Source: JBDTVS01 sp040007095 | Lineage (GTDB): Bacteria; Acidobacteriota; Vicinamibacteria; Vicinamibacterales; CAVVIG01 | Assembly (NCBI GenBank): GCA_040007095.1 | Contig: JBDTVS010000143.1 | Span: 1-35,042, forward strand | Length of the DNA: 35,042 nt | Reading direction: 5' to 3' | Part shown: positions 16,220 to 24,010 of the stretch, in pieces | Numbering within the stretch: the first letter of the stretch is position 1 | How the letters are laid out: every line of letters starts with the position of its first letter | The notes under the pieces: model-generated | Databases searched by the model: none | The model's input: only the letters and a program-made list of their open reading frames with translations | What the model was told of the DNA's origin: nothing | Translations under genes and position numbers: made by a program

Positions 16220-17358
16220 ATGTTCGTCGTTCCCCTGCTTCTGGCCACGTTCTCGATTCCGACGGGTGCTCAGGAACCAGAGCACCCGCCTGAGCACCAC
16301 CACCAAACCGAGCCAACCGGCGCCATTGGATGGTCGTGGACGACCGACGCCAACCTCTTCATTGGCTACGGCAAGCAGCAGCGTAAGTACGCCGACTTTT
16401 CCGCGTGGGAGTCGCAGAACTGGGCAATGGTCGCCGGCACCCGCGCGCTCGGCGCAGGGACCCTGGCGGTGCAGGGGCATGCTGTCGCTCGAACCGTTCA
16501 CGATGCACGCCGGCAGGTCACGCCAGCTGTTCCAGACGGGCGAAAGCTACCAGCAGACCCCGCTGGTAAATTACCAGCATCCGCACGATCTGCTGATGGG
16601 GCTTGGTGCGACGTATCGCGTCGAGCGGCGGGGAATCGCCTACCTTTTCGGCGCGGCGCTGGTGGGCTCCCCCCGCACTCGGACCGACGGCGTTCATGCA
16701 TCGCGAATCGGCGAGCGACAACCCGCAGGCGCCGCTCGGACATCACAGCATGGATTCCACGCACATTACGCCTGGCGTCGTGACGTTCGGTATCGCCGCG
16801 GGTCCGCTGACGGTAGAAGCCTCAGCCTTTCGCGGCGAGGAACCGGACGAGCACCGGTTGAACGTCGAGCGCCCGAGGTTGAATTCCTGGTCGAGCCGCA
16901 TCAACTGGCGCCGTGGTCCCTGGGATGACGCTCACCCTCTACGGGCGAGCCGAGAACTCCACGAAGCAGATCCTGGGGCTCGGATTTCATCCTGCCGGCT
17001 ATACGCACCCCATTCCTATTCGCACGTCCAGGCGCTGACCCTCGGCGCCGTCCACGACTTTCCGATGATCCCTTGGAGCCGACTCGGCGTCGGCGCGGAC
17101 GTCACGATATATGGCGCCTCGCCCGAAATGAACGATCTCTACGAGGGGTCGCATTCGTTTCACGTGTTTCTTCGCTGGCGCCCTGCCAAGCCGCTGTCGG
17201 TCACGTTCATTGAACCGCTGCTCACGCACGGTCCTGACGGTTTCTTCGCATGCTCGGTCCGTTCGGCCACGAGATCACCGAGAAGAAGGCCGTTCGGATG
17301 CGGCCCCCGGCCGGCTGCCGTGAACGACCGTCGGAATAGGGTTATGCTTGACGCATAG
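16220..17358 (+). pseudogene. Outer-membrane beta-barrel-like protein (HPHD family) with several frameshifts
   Basis: Three frames together encode one protein: a signal peptide (MFVVPLLLATFSIPTGAQ), a His-rich segment (EPEHPPEHHHQTEP), then LSLEPFTMH, ETYEG-like GESYQQTPLVNYQHPHDLLM, ALGPTAFMHRESASDNPQAP, LGHHSMDSTHITPGVVTFG and EPDEHRLNVERP. The C-terminus has SYSHVQALTLGAVHDF and FHVFLRWRPAKP (ends near 17200). Shifts fall in a G run (16474-16477), a C run (16669-16674), near 16920 and near 17010. Between INWRRGPW and LYGRAENSTKQ about 100 residues expected from my memory of the family seem missing. A TTG at 16199 with AGAAGG upstream is an alternative start. Families like this often sit in metal-resistance loci. 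17358 is only the first stop in the last frame. Confidence 0.7.
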
Positions 17359-17388
17359 CGTGATGAGCCTTCGCGGGGACTCTGGTCC

Positions 17389-18621
17389 ATGTCCATCGTG
17401 GCCTTGTCGGAACTGCTCGGCGCGAGCGTGCGCGATGTCAGCGGCACGGTCCGCGGCCGTGTGCGGGAAGTGGCCATCGTCCCGGAAGAGCACCTCACTC
17501 GGATCGCCTTTCTCGTCGTTCGCACGGCGGACGGCGAGCGCATCCTCCCGATAGGCGCCGTCAAGTCGTGCGGCGCGAAAGTGCGCGCCGACACCGACGC
17601 CGGCACGTGGGATCGCTTCACACCATCGGACGGCGTCCTCCTTCTCAAGCGTGACCTGCTGGATCAGCAAATCATCGACGTGCACGGCCGAAAGGTCGTG
17701 CGCGTGAACGACGTGGAGATCGACTCGACGCCGGTCAACAGCCATCTGCTGCTGAATGTCCTGGCCGTCGACGTCGGCGCGCGCGGCGCGGTTCGACGTC
17801 TCGCCAGCGGCGTCGTGCCGGCGTTCACGCTCCATGCGCTGCTCGAGCGCATTCCTCCACGCGTCATCCCCTGGCATTTTGTCGACCTTCTCGAGACCGA
17901 CCCGGCGCGCCGCGTCAAGCTGAAAATCGAGTACGAGGGCCTTTCGAAGATGCATCCGGCGGACATCGCCGACATCGTCGAGGATCTCGCTCCGGCCGAG
18001 CGCGAAGCGGTGTTCGAAACCATCGACGAGGAAGTCGCCGCCGAGGCGCTCGAAGAGCTCGAAAAGAAAGTGCAGGTATCGGTCGTCGAATCGCTCGAGG
18101 CCGACCGCGCCGCGGACATCGTCGAGGAAATGGATCCCGACGCCGCCGCCGATCTGCTCGGCGATCTCACCGAAGATCGTTCCGGCGAGATCCTCAGGGA
18201 GATGCAGCCGGAGGAGCGGCTTGAAGTCTCGCAGTTGCTGGAGTTCGGCGAGCACACGGCGGCGGGCCGCATGACCACGGACTTCATCGCCGTGTCGGAA
18301 ACCTCGGTCGTCGACGATGCCATCGATGCGCTCAAGAGCTTCGAGGGCGGCTACGAGGCGCTGGCGACCATCTACCTGCTCGATGACAGCAAGCTGACCG
18401 GCGCCGTGCCGCTGGTGAAGATCGCGACGTCCTCGCCCGCCGTGCAACTCTCGACGCTGAGCGAGCCCTACATAACCTGCGCCCCAGACACGCCGGAGGA
18501 CGAAGTGGCCGAGCTCTTCGACAAGTACAACCTGCTCACGCTCGCGGTCGTCGACGAGCACGGACGCCTCGCCGGCATCATCACCGCCGACGACGTGATC
18601 GCGATGCTCCGGCACGGCTGA
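17389..18621 (+). CDS. Soluble PRC-barrel / MgtE_N / CBS-domain protein
   Basis: 410 residues without any membrane segment. An N-terminal PRC-barrel-like domain (residues about 5-55, ELLGASVRDVSGTVRGRVREV) is followed by a second beta-rich part, then an MgtE intracellular N domain (about 185-290, LSKMHPADIADIVEDL and repeated helical hairpins rich in Glu/Asp) and two CBS domains (about 295-405). In MgtE channels the N and CBS domains bind cytosolic Mg2+ and close the pore; here they exist without the channel. The gene is 13 bp upstream of an NRAMP-type transporter on the same strand, so it is probably its Mg2+-sensing partner. Co-function is inferred from architecture and spacing. Confidence 0.9.
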   Translation: MSIVALSELLGASVRDVSGTVRGRVREVAIVPEEHLTRIAFLVVRTADGERILPIGAVKSCGAKVRADTDAGTWDRFTPSDGVLLLKRDLLDQQIIDVHGRKVVRVNDVEIDSTPVNSHLLLNVLAVDVGARGAVRRLASGVVPAFTLHALLERIPPRVIPWHFVDLLETDPARRVKLKIEYEGLSKMHPADIADIVEDLAPAEREAVFETIDEEVAAEALEELEKKVQVSVVESLEADRAADIVEEMDPDAAADLLGDLTEDRSGEILREMQPEERLEVSQLLEFGEHTAAGRMTTDFIAVSETSVVDDAIDALKSFEGGYEALATIYLLDDSKLTGAVPLVKIATSSPAVQLSTLSEPYITCAPDTPEDEVAELFDKYNLLTLAVVDEHGRLAGIITADDVIAMLRHG

Positions 18622-18634
18622 GCGGACATCGCCG

Positions 18635-19891
18635 ATGCTGTTCCGTAAGGGCTGGAAGGCTCGTCTCACGCTCCTGCTCGCGGTGGTCGGTCCGGGATTC
18701 ATCACCGCCAACGTCGACAACGACGCCGGGGGGATCTTCACCTACTCGCTGGCCGGTGCGCAGTTCGGCTACTCCCTGCTCTGGACGATGATTCCGATCA
18801 CGATTGCGCTGGTGGTCGTCCAGGAAATGGCGTCGCGGATGGGCGCGGTCACCGGAAAGGGTCTGAGCGATCTGATCCGCGAGGAGTTCGGCTTCCGGGT
18901 CACGTTCCTGCTGATGTTGGCGTTGATCGTCACGAATTTCGGCAACATCGTCGCGGAGTTCGCCGGCGTGGCCAGCAGCCTGGAACTCTTCGGCATCTCG
19001 CGGTTCATCGTCGTGCCGCTGGCGGCGGCCGCGGTGTGGCTGCTCGTGGTTCAGGGCACGTACGCGAGCGTGGAAAAGATCTTTCTCGCCGCGTCGGCGT
19101 TCTACGTCTGCTACATCATCGCCGGACTGCTCGCCCATCCCGACTGGAAAGCGGCGGCGGTCGCCACCGTGAGCCGTCCCTCCGTGATCGGCATCCAGAA
19201 CTACAGCTACCTCTTCATGGTCATCGGCCTGGTCGGCACGACCATCGCACCCTGGATGCAGTTTTATCTGCAGGCCTCGATTGTCGAAAAAGGGGTCACG
19301 GCGCGCCAGTACCGGACGTCCCGGTGGGATGTCATCCTCGGCTGCCTCTTCACCGACATCGTGGCGTGGTTCATCATCGTGGCGTGTGCGGCCACGCTGT
19401 ACGCCACCGGCCATGCCGACATCAAGGACGCGGCCGACGCGGCTCAGGCGCTACGGCCGTTGGCGGGCCAATACGCGTATTTGCTGTTTGCGGCCGGCTT
19501 GTTCAACGCGTCGCTCTTCGCCGCGTCGATCCTGCCGATTTCGACGGCCTACGTCGTCTGCGAAGGGCTGGGCTTCGAATCGGGCCTCGACAAGAAGTTT
19601 CACGAGGCGCCGGTGTTCTATTGGCTGTATACCGCGCTGATTGTCGCCGGAGCGGGCGTGCTGCTGGTCCCGAGGTTTCCGCTGGTGCACGTCATGGTGC
19701 TGTCGCAGGTGGTCAACGGCGTGGTGCTGCCCTTCGTGCTGATCTTCATGCTGCTGCTCACCAACGATCGCGAGCTGATGGGCGACCACGTCAACTCGCG
19801 AGCCTTCAACATCGTGGCGTGGGTCACGGTCGTGGTGATGATCGTGCTCACGCTGGCAATGGTCATCACCCAGGTCGGCAGCGGATCTTGA
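18635..19891 (+). CDS. NRAMP-related divalent metal transporter, probably Mg2+ (NRMT-like)
   Basis: 418 residues with about 11 transmembrane helices, in the SLC11/NRAMP fold. Two metal-site motifs differ from classical Mn2+/Fe2+ transporters. In TM1 the usual DPGN is DAGG (residues 30-33, in NVDNDAGG), and in TM6 the usual MPH is APW (205-207, in GTTIAPWMQF). Loss of the soft methionine ligand and of the Asn is what I recall for NRAMP-related magnesium transporters. The upstream MgtE_N-CBS gene supports a Mg2+ role. The start ATG is 13 bp after the preceding stop. It converges on the minus-strand pair that begins at 19911. Transport of Mn2+ cannot be excluded from sequence. Confidence 0.88.
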   Translation: MLFRKGWKARLTLLLAVVGPGFITANVDNDAGGIFTYSLAGAQFGYSLLWTMIPITIALVVVQEMASRMGAVTGKGLSDLIREEFGFRVTFLLMLALIVTNFGNIVAEFAGVASSLELFGISRFIVVPLAAAAVWLLVVQGTYASVEKIFLAASAFYVCYIIAGLLAHPDWKAAAVATVSRPSVIGIQNYSYLFMVIGLVGTTIAPWMQFYLQASIVEKGVTARQYRTSRWDVILGCLFTDIVAWFIIVACAATLYATGHADIKDAADAAQALRPLAGQYAYLLFAAGLFNASLFAASILPISTAYVVCEGLGFESGLDKKFHEAPVFYWLYTALIVAGAGVLLVPRFPLVHVMVLSQVVNGVVLPFVLIFMLLLTNDRELMGDHVNSRAFNIVAWVTVVVMIVLTLAMVITQVGSGS

Positions 19892-19910
19892 GGCGCCGCG
19901 CAGGTCGCCT

Positions 19911-20315
19911 CTACCGCTGATCGGGGTGCTTCACACGCCATTCCTCACTCTGGCGAATGGCGCTCTCGATAGCCTGCCTGGCTTCCGCGTCGGTGCGTCC
20001 CTTCAGCCGGCTTGACGTGTAGACGTCGAGAATCCACGTCGAAATACCCGTGTAGTCGGGATGACCGTCGATCCAGAGGCCTTCCGGCCGTTGCAGCCCG
20101 TCTTTCGCCTTGTAGTAGTTGTGGAGCCACTCGAGTGCGTGCCCGCTTTCCTCGATCTGTGTGCCCAGCCAGTCCGCCACGACCGCTTTCGCGTTGGCAG
20201 CGGCCCGAACCTGGGCGTTATCGACGTCGCGGCGAAGCGCCTGGATCTGACGGTACTCCTGCGCCGAAAACGCGGCGAGAATCACGGCGATGACAACCAG
20301 TATGCGTACAGCCAT
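19911..20315 (-). CDS. Small membrane-anchored protein of unknown function
   Basis: 134 residues starting at an ATG that overlaps the stop of the upstream gene (TAATG), so the two are translationally coupled. An N-terminal hydrophobic anchor (ILVVIAVILAAFSA) is followed by a charged helical stretch (EYRQIQALRRDVDNAQVRAAANA, probably a short coiled coil) and a compact domain with EWLHNYYKAKDGLQRPEGLWIDGHPDYTG. The C-terminal half (AEARQAIESAIRQSEEWR) is helical. I do not recognise the family. A longer open frame to 20576 is only an antiphase extension inside the upstream gene. Probably faces the periplasm; function unknown. Confidence 0.7.
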   Translation of the reverse strand: MAVRILVVIAVILAAFSAQEYRQIQALRRDVDNAQVRAAANAKAVVADWLGTQIEESGHALEWLHNYYKAKDGLQRPEGLWIDGHPDYTGISTWILDVYTSSRLKGRTDAEARQAIESAIRQSEEWRVKHPDQR

Positions 20316-20950
20316 TATTCCCCGGCTCCTTTGAACTGATCGTCCTCCTCGGCGAAGAGCACGTTGAAGCTGGTCAGCGACCCGTAGCAGCCGCTCACGT
20401 AACTCTGCAGCTTCACTTTGACCTCGTCGGGAAGGTCGGAGGCGTTGACCTGCTGCTCGAGCGTGCGCAGGCGATTTCGCAGCATGACGACCTTGTGGAA
20501 GAAGGTCTCGATCGGCCAGCTCTTCTCCTGCAGTCCCGGCGCCCCTGGCCGGAGGACGAAGGTGCCCCCGCGCCACTTATCCGCCGGGACGACGGGCGAA
20601 ATTCCGGTCTCCTCGCGGATGATTCGACGCAGCAGCAGTTCGAGATCGGCGGGGTCGGACATGCTCATGGACGGTGCCACCTTTTCGCGGTCGCTGACGA
20701 TGGGAAACGGCTCCCGGTTGGACGCTGGGCGACGGCTGCGAGCGGCGGACTCCTGGGGCTCGGCCGCCCGGCCGGCGTGGACCCTGGGCCCACCGCGATA
20801 GTTGTGCTCGCTGTGGCAGAAGCCGCAGTCGACGCGGATCGGCCTGTCGTCCGCGTCCACGACGATGACGGTGTGCATGCGGTCCGTGTTGCACGCGCGG
20901 CAGAAATCCTCGATGGACTGGCCGGCTCGAAACGTCCGATCTGGTGTCAT
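20315..20950 (-). CDS. Uncharacterised protein with double CxxC zinc-ribbon-like N-terminus
   Basis: About 211 residues from the ATG at 20950. The N-terminal 50 residues contain C17-x2-C20 (FCRACN) and C42-x2-C45-H (DCGFCH), a likely zinc ribbon. A Pro/Arg-rich low-complexity linker leads to a helical C-terminal domain (LLLRRIIREETG, then WRGGTFVLRPG, KSWPIETFFHKVVMLRNRLRTLEQQVNAS). I do not recognise a named family. A start at 20980 would overlap the divergent SLOG gene at 20971, so the internal ATG is preferred; no ribosome site is evident for either. It is coupled to the downstream small membrane protein through a one-base stop/start overlap. Role unknown. Confidence 0.72.
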   Translation of the reverse strand: MTPDRTFRAGQSIEDFCRACNTDRMHTVIVVDADDRPIRVDCGFCHSEHNYRGGPRVHAGRAAEPQESAARSRRPASNREPFPIVSDREKVAPSMSMSDPADLELLLRRIIREETGISPVVPADKWRGGTFVLRPGAPGLQEKSWPIETFFHKVVMLRNRLRTLEQQVNASDLPDEVKVKLQSYVSGCYGSLTSFNVLFAEEDDQFKGAGE

Positions 20951-20958
20951 CGCGATGC

Positions 20959-20964
20959 TATGAT
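20959..20964 (+). promoter_or_regulatory. Candidate -10 box for a leaderless SLOG-gene transcript
   Basis: TATGAT lies six bases before the ATG at 20971, so transcription would begin at about the start codon. The surrounding GCTATGATCGCACGAT is nearly repeated before lipA (24905-24920). No good -35 is visible. Confidence 0.35.
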
Positions 20965-20970
20965 CGCACG

Positions 20971-21534
20971 ATGCAAGCATCCGAGAACATTCTGTTCAGT
21001 GGGGGTGCGCCTGGCGCGGAAGCGGAATTTGGCGCATGCGCCGAGCGTCATGGCGTCGAAGAGGTGAATTTCACCTTTGACGGCCACAGGATCGTGCGTC
21101 ACCGCGGGGTCCGCGTGTTGAACCACGAGGAGTTGCAAAACGGCGACATCAGTCTTGAGTACGTGTCCCGCCTGATGCACCGGCGGTACACGGATAGCCC
21201 GACCATCCGGAAGGTGCTGCAGACCCTGTGGTACCAGGTCAACCACGGCCAGGAGGTGTACGTCATCGGCACCATTCTGGACGACGGCACCGTGCGTGGC
21301 GGCACCGGCTGGGGCGCGGAGTTCGCGAAGTTGTGCAACAAGCCGCTGTTCGTCTTCGATCAGGACAAAGACGGCTGGTCGCGATGGACCGGCAGCGATT
21401 GGGAGGTGCTGAGCGCCTCGCAGGCTCCGGTGATCACACACGCTCACTTCAGCGGCACGGGCACCCGGACGCTTCAGGACAACGGTCGCAAGGCGATTGA
21501 GCAGCTCTTCACCGCCTCCTTCGGCCAGGCGTAG
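20971..21534 (+). CDS. SLOG-superfamily (Rossmann-like, LOG/DprA-related) protein
   Basis: 187 residues. The opening ENILFSGGAPGAEAEFGACAERHG has the G-G-A-x-G-A-(E/D) phosphate-binding turn of SLOG proteins. Further on come LNHEELQNGDISLEYVSRLM, VNHGQEVYVIGTI and GGTGWGAEFAKLCNKPLFVFDQ, the last resembling the conserved GG-x-G-T core and family-specific FDQ-x-x-x-x-W. SLOG domains bind nucleotides or ADP-ribose-type ligands, and some are hydrolases or sensors; the activity here is unknown. It begins at ATG 20971, only 20 bp from the divergent zinc-ribbon gene, and overlaps the following flavoprotein gene by up to 38 bp. Naming as SLOG rests on motifs, not on a search. Confidence 0.75.
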   Translation: MQASENILFSGGAPGAEAEFGACAERHGVEEVNFTFDGHRIVRHRGVRVLNHEELQNGDISLEYVSRLMHRRYTDSPTIRKVLQTLWYQVNHGQEVYVIGTILDDGTVRGGTGWGAEFAKLCNKPLFVFDQDKDGWSRWTGSDWEVLSASQAPVITHAHFSGTGTRTLQDNGRKAIEQLFTASFGQA

Positions 21535-22792
21535 TGACCCGGATCGGTCGGGCGTTGACATCGTTATCGTCGGCGCGGGGGCCGCGGGCCTGGCGACGGC
21601 GATCTTCGTCAGGCGCGCCAGCCCGGCGCGGTCCGTTGTCGTCCTCGACGGCGCACGACGCCCCGGGGCGAAGATCCTGGTCAGCGGCGGCACGCGGTGC
21701 AACGTCACGAACCGCGTCGTGTCCGAAGCCGATTTCTGGGGCGGCCGCCGAACGCTGATCAAACAGGTGCTCCGCGCGTTCACGTCCGACGACACCGTTC
21801 GATTTTTTCAAGAGCTGAACGTTCCGCTCCACGAAGAAGCAGACGGCAAGCTGTTTCCCAACAGCAATCGGGCTCGCGACGTGCTGGACGCGCTGCTTGG
21901 TGCGGTCGCCGCCGCCGGCGCCAGGCTGCTCACCGAGCACCGAGTCCTCGGCATCGCACCAGCCGACGGCGGTTTCGCGGTAGCCACCTCGCAAGGCGCG
22001 ATTGTCTGCCGCCACGTCGTGCTCGCTACGGGCGGCCGGTCGCTGCCCAAAACCGGCAGCGACGGCGCGGGCTTTGATTTCGCACGGCAGCTCGGGCATA
22101 CCATCGTCGCCACGACACCCGCGCTCGCGCCGTTGCTGCTTGACGAAGTCGGCGGGATGGCTGGGCAGCGGATGCTGTCGGGTGTGTCGCATGATGTCGA
22201 GCTGTGCGTCTGGGTGGACGGCCGCGCCACCAATCGGCGGACGGGAGCGCTGCTGTGGACCCATTTCGGCGTCAGCGGTCCGGTCGTCCTGAATGCGTCC
22301 CGGCATTGGCTGCGCGCGACGCTCGAAGGGCGCGATGTGAGGATGACCGTCAACATGTGTCCCCCGGAAACCTTCGACAGTCTCGAGCGCCGGTGGGCGG
22401 CGCCTGGGTCGGCGCGGCCGTCCGGCTCGATCGTGTCGACGGTATCCGCATTCGTGCCTTCGTCGGTCGCCGCCGATCTCGTGGGACGGTTGTCGATCGA
22501 CCCTTCCCGGACACTCGCGCAACTGACACGTGTCGAGCGGCGGGCGCTCATCCACGCGCTGACCGAATGGCCCCTGGCCGTGACCGGCTCGCGCGGCTAC
22601 AACTACGCCGAAGCAACGGCCGGCGGGGTGGCGCTGGACGAAGTCACGATGACCACGATGGAATCGAAAGTCTGCGCAGGACTGTACCTGGTCGGCGAGG
22701 TGCTCGACGTCGACGGGCGTCTCGGCGGATTCAACTTCCAGTGGGCCTGGTCGACGGCGTACGCCGCGGGGCGCGCGCTGGCGGAACGCTGA
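21497..22792 (+). CDS. HI0933/YhiN-family FAD-dependent oxidoreductase
   Basis: About 425 residues of a BaiN/HI0933-like flavoprotein. The FAD dinucleotide fold is at the N-terminus (VDIVIVGAGAAGLATAIF), followed by GAKILVSGGTRCNVTN, ATGGRSLPKTGSDGAGF, the THFGVSGPVVLNAS stretch and the C-terminal ATAGGVALDEV, GLYLVGEVLDVDG and GFNFQWAWSTAYAAG, which are all diagnostic. The reaction is not established for most members; some reduce unsaturated or bile-acid-like substrates. The only in-frame start near the Rossmann fold is the TTG at 21497, giving a 38-bp overlap with the SLOG gene, so coupling is likely. A sequence error removing a nearer start is possible. It is co-oriented with the SLOG gene. 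Confidence 0.88.
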   Translation: MSSSSPPPSARRSDPDRSGVDIVIVGAGAAGLATAIFVRRASPARSVVVLDGARRPGAKILVSGGTRCNVTNRVVSEADFWGGRRTLIKQVLRAFTSDDTVRFFQELNVPLHEEADGKLFPNSNRARDVLDALLGAVAAAGARLLTEHRVLGIAPADGGFAVATSQGAIVCRHVVLATGGRSLPKTGSDGAGFDFARQLGHTIVATTPALAPLLLDEVGGMAGQRMLSGVSHDVELCVWVDGRATNRRTGALLWTHFGVSGPVVLNASRHWLRATLEGRDVRMTVNMCPPETFDSLERRWAAPGSARPSGSIVSTVSAFVPSSVAADLVGRLSIDPSRTLAQLTRVERRALIHALTEWPLAVTGSRGYNYAEATAGGVALDEVTMTTMESKVCAGLYLVGEVLDVDGRLGGFNFQWAWSTAYAAGRALAER

Positions 22793-22818
22793 CGAACGCG
22801 ACGGTGAACAGGACGCCC

Positions 22819-23178
22819 TCACACGGCCACACCAATGGTCGGGGTCGCCGTGTAACCGGCGGAGGCGCTGCCGGTCAGGCTCGCAAGCTCAGTGCTCGTG
22901 CCGTCGGAAAGACGTTGTCGCCGGCGTTCGACGTGGGATTCTGCCCCTTGGCCGCGTACACGCCGGTGCCATAGACAGCCGCCGACGCACTTTCGGAAAA
23001 AGCAATCTGTGTGGCCTTCACCAACGGCCGCTTCGAAACACGTGACGTGAATGTGGGTCGCGCGTCCGGCGTACCACCCCGGATAGATCGCGAGAAGGTG
23101 ACCTGGCCGTTCGCATCGGTCGTCTGCAGACCTCGCAGGAACGTCTGACCGGTGCCGTTGTAGCCCGGTCTATGCGGC
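22819..23178 (-). pseudogene. Decayed C-terminal fragment of an intradiol ring-cleavage dioxygenase
   Basis: No long frame exists, but three minus-strand frames in series encode TGQTFLRGLQTTDANGQVTF, then AIYPGWYAGRATHIHV, then KATQIAFSESASAAVYGTGVYAAKGQNPT, then DGTSTELASLTGSASAGYTATPTIGVAV with a stop at 22819-22821. The order matches the last third of intradiol dioxygenases, including the GWYxGR-x-x-H-I-H iron-site region. At least three single-base shifts and the lack of the N-terminal two thirds show a relic. It begins directly after the UPF0173 hydrolase stop. Confidence 0.75.
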
Positions 23179-23181
23179 AGG

Positions 23182-23883
23182 CTAAGACGCGGTCTCGCCG
23201 GGCGTCAGCTCGAGGACCTGCACGCCGGTGGGGGCGACCAGTTCCCGGAGACGATCAGGCGTGCCGGTGAGCGTGGGAAATGTCCCGTAGTGCATCGGCA
23301 CGACCTGGCGCACGCCCAGGAGTTCGCACGCTTTCGCCGCCTGCGCGGGACCCATCGTGTACGTGTCGCCGATCGGCAGAAACGCAATCGTGGGGTGATA
23401 GAGATCCGCGATGAGCCGCATGTCGCCGAAGAGCGCGGTGTCGCCGGCAAAGTAGATCGTGACGCCATCCTCGAAGCCAATGACGTAGCCGCACGGGTTG
23501 CCGGCGTAGATCGCGCGGCCGTCCTCTTCCACCGAGCTGCTGTGCACGGCGGGCACCATGCTGATCGACAGACCCGCGGCGTCGATTCTGCCGCCCAGAT
23601 TCATGGCGGTGACCGCTCGCAGCCCTTGGCGTTGCAACCAGGCGGCGAGCTCGTGCGGAGCGATCACCCGAGCTCCGGTGGCGCGGGCGACCGCGACCGC
23701 ATCGGCGGTGTGGTCGTCGTGGCCGTGGGTCAGCAGCATCAAATCCAGCTCGCGGACGCGCTTGAACGCCTCCGGACACGCGGGGTTCGTCGTCAGCCAC
23801 GGGTCGATCAGGATGCGTTGGCCTCGCGGAGACCGAAAGAGAAACGTGGCGTGGCCGAGCCACTGGAACGCGACGGCGGTCAT
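23182..23883 (-). CDS. UPF0173-type metal-dependent hydrolase (metallo-beta-lactamase fold)
   Basis: About 233 residues. Metal ligands are visible: the LGHATF opening, THGHDDH (about residues 52-58), the H in PAVHSSS, the D in YFAGDTALF and the H in VPMHYGTF. This set is typical of UPF0173 / YtkL-like hydrolases, cytosolic enzymes with broad or unknown substrates. ATG at 23883 is chosen over the TTG two codons earlier; no ribosome site is obvious. It is divergent from a TetR regulator, and a TetR-type operator lies between them at 23986-24001, so it may be under that repressor. It is followed by a decayed dioxygenase fragment. Confidence 0.9.
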   Translation of the reverse strand: MTAVAFQWLGHATFLFRSPRGQRILIDPWLTTNPACPEAFKRVRELDLMLLTHGHDDHTADAVAVARATGARVIAPHELAAWLQRQGLRAVTAMNLGGRIDAAGLSISMVPAVHSSSVEEDGRAIYAGNPCGYVIGFEDGVTIYFAGDTALFGDMRLIADLYHPTIAFLPIGDTYTMGPAQAAKACELLGVRQVVPMHYGTFPTLTGTPDRLRELVAPTGVQVLELTPGETAS

Positions 23884-23985
23884 GGGCAATGTGCTGGCAT
23901 CTTATACGCACCGGCCGGCCCCGCGCGGATGAGTCTGAGGCTGTCCGCCTCTGCGCGCGGCGCCGGCGCCCGGCTTGCGGTAAAA

Positions 23986-24001
23986 TTGAACGCTCGTTCA
24001 A
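23986..24001. promoter_or_regulatory. TetR-type operator palindrome
   Basis: TTGAACGCTCGTTCAA has perfect 7-base arms (TTGAACG and CGTTCAA) around CT. The GAACG-N2-CGTTC core is a common operator for TetR regulators of fatty-acid and aromatic pathways. It overlaps TAAAAT (23981-23986), a possible -10 for the regulator gene starting at 24011, and sits in the divergent region shared with the hydrolase. Confidence 0.75.
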
Positions 24002-24010
24002 ACATCCCAG

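Noticed and set aside
20316..20576. N-terminal extension of the small membrane protein
   Set aside because: Lies inside the upstream gene in another frame; the ATG at 20315 is followed by a proper membrane anchor.
21509..22822. Minus-strand open frame of 437 codons
   Set aside because: Antisense of the HI0933 flavoprotein, whose motifs are intact; Arg/His/Pro-rich translation.
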